A stretch of DNA of 64,000 nt from Pseudanabaena galeata CCNP1313 (GTDB taxonomy: Bacteria; Cyanobacteriota; Cyanobacteriia; Pseudanabaenales; Pseudanabaenaceae). Positions 63,718 through 64,000 of this stretch are shown piece after piece (the stretch's first letter is position 1; each line of letters starts with the position of its first letter). The notes under the pieces were generated by a model. The model did not search any database, was not told the origin of the DNA, and saw only the letters and a list, made by a program, of their open reading frames with translations. A program made the translations under genes and the position numbers. The stretch is taken from the NCBI RefSeq assembly GCF_029910235.1, contig NZ_CP112875.1, positions 124,001-188,000 on the forward strand. The letters are read 5' to 3'.

Positions 63718-64000
63718 TTAGCTAAAAAAACAAATATCTGTTTGCGAGAAGGTGGGAACCAGCAAAGCCCGATCTAAAAACTTATTGCCCCTCTCGCAAG
63801 AAGTCTCAGGACTAAATAAACAGGCGTGACAAGCTGCCCAATGCAAAGAAACCCGATCATCAGCAGGATCATGCTCAGCGCATAGTGGATCAGATGTACA
63901 GATCTTGATTGATTCAAGAGCTTGCTGGATATGATGATTGAGCCTTGGTGCTTCACCGAGATGCACCAAACCGCCCAATGTCCCTTCACTGTCAGGAGCC
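63718..64000 (-). CDS. drmB: DISARM DUF1998 protein DrmB, C-terminal end (runs off the window)
   Basis: The frame is open to the window edge. It reads DSEGTLGGLVHLGEAPRLNH, SSDPLCAE-like TSDPLCAEHDP, then LHWAACHACLFSPETSCERG, NKFLDRALLVPTF. This is the C-terminal end of DUF1998 with its conserved Cys and His residues. With drmC next on the strand it fits DrmB. A TTG at 63978 is only an internal codon. About 85 percent of the gene lies beyond the right edge. Confidence 0.85.
   Translation of the reverse strand, partial: APDSEGTLGGLVHLGEAPRLNHHIQQALESIKICTSDPLCAEHDPADDRVSLHWAACHACLFSPETSCERGNKFLDRALLVPTFSQTDICFFS

Noticed and set aside
1-64000. CRISPR arrays, tRNA or rRNA genes
   Set aside because: No regularly spaced direct repeats of 25-40 bases with unique spacers, and no cloverleaf or rRNA-like sequence, were seen on either strand.

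Overview
The window is DNA from a cyanobacterium. The octamer GCGATCGC (HIP1) and its core recur throughout, several families are typically cyanobacterial (Ycf35/DUF1257, DUF2997, Ycf46-type AAA+, Uma2), and typical cyanobacterial interspersed hairpin repeats are present. The middle of the window carries a plasmid-type backbone: a primase-helicase replication protein resembling the CyRepA1 family (38.8-42.0 kb) and a ParA/ParB pair (45.4-47.1 kb) with two copies of a 22-bp near-palindrome that looks like parS. The simplest reading is a large accessory plasmid, though an integrated plasmid cannot be excluded. I cannot name the genus with confidence; a Pseudanabaena-like freshwater filament is a guess.

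Layout. 0-18 kb: a family of HEAT-repeat/WD40 proteins surrounds a chaperone-like operon made of a GrpE-like protein, a short Hsp70, DUF1257/Ycf35, an ABC-type ATPase, a PD-(D/E)XK-type protein, DUF2997, a Ycf46-like AAA+ ATPase and another HEAT-WD40 protein. Toxin-antitoxin cassettes (RelE-type, VapBC-type and one unassigned pair) are stacked at its left side, with relics showing successive insertion at one point. The last HEAT-WD40 gene is cut by an IS4-like element that can be removed in silico to restore the frame exactly. 18-24.5 kb: the two ends of a decayed giant methylase-helicase gene bracket a MazF-type module and an AT-rich two-gene GTPase plus nuclease system. 24.5-37 kb: two proteins with the DFDGD motif and flanking motifs of RNA-polymerase/RdRP-type double-psi barrels, and a very large exonuclease-RecQ-UvrD fusion helicase truncated by a 130-bp MITE. 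37-48.6 kb: a HAD phosphatase, plasmid replication and partition genes, an IS982-type element, a SWIM zinc-finger protein and small hypotheticals. 48.7-64 kb: a YprA/MrfA-like helicase, then a class 1 DISARM-type antiviral locus, with DrmD and DrmMI on the plus strand and DrmC and the C-terminal end of DrmB on the minus strand. It is interrupted by Uma2, PIN and BrnTA modules and by hairpin repeats, some of them inside the methylase reading frame.

How the genes work together. The window is a plasmid core loaded with defence and addiction modules. DISARM is a known system. The least explained parts are the RdRP/RNAP-like proteins beside the fused helicase, the GTPase-nuclease pair, and the Hsp70/Ycf35/DUF2997/Ycf46/HEAT-WD40 operon with its embedded ATPase-nuclease pair. 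Functions given to these three are inferences from motifs and context.
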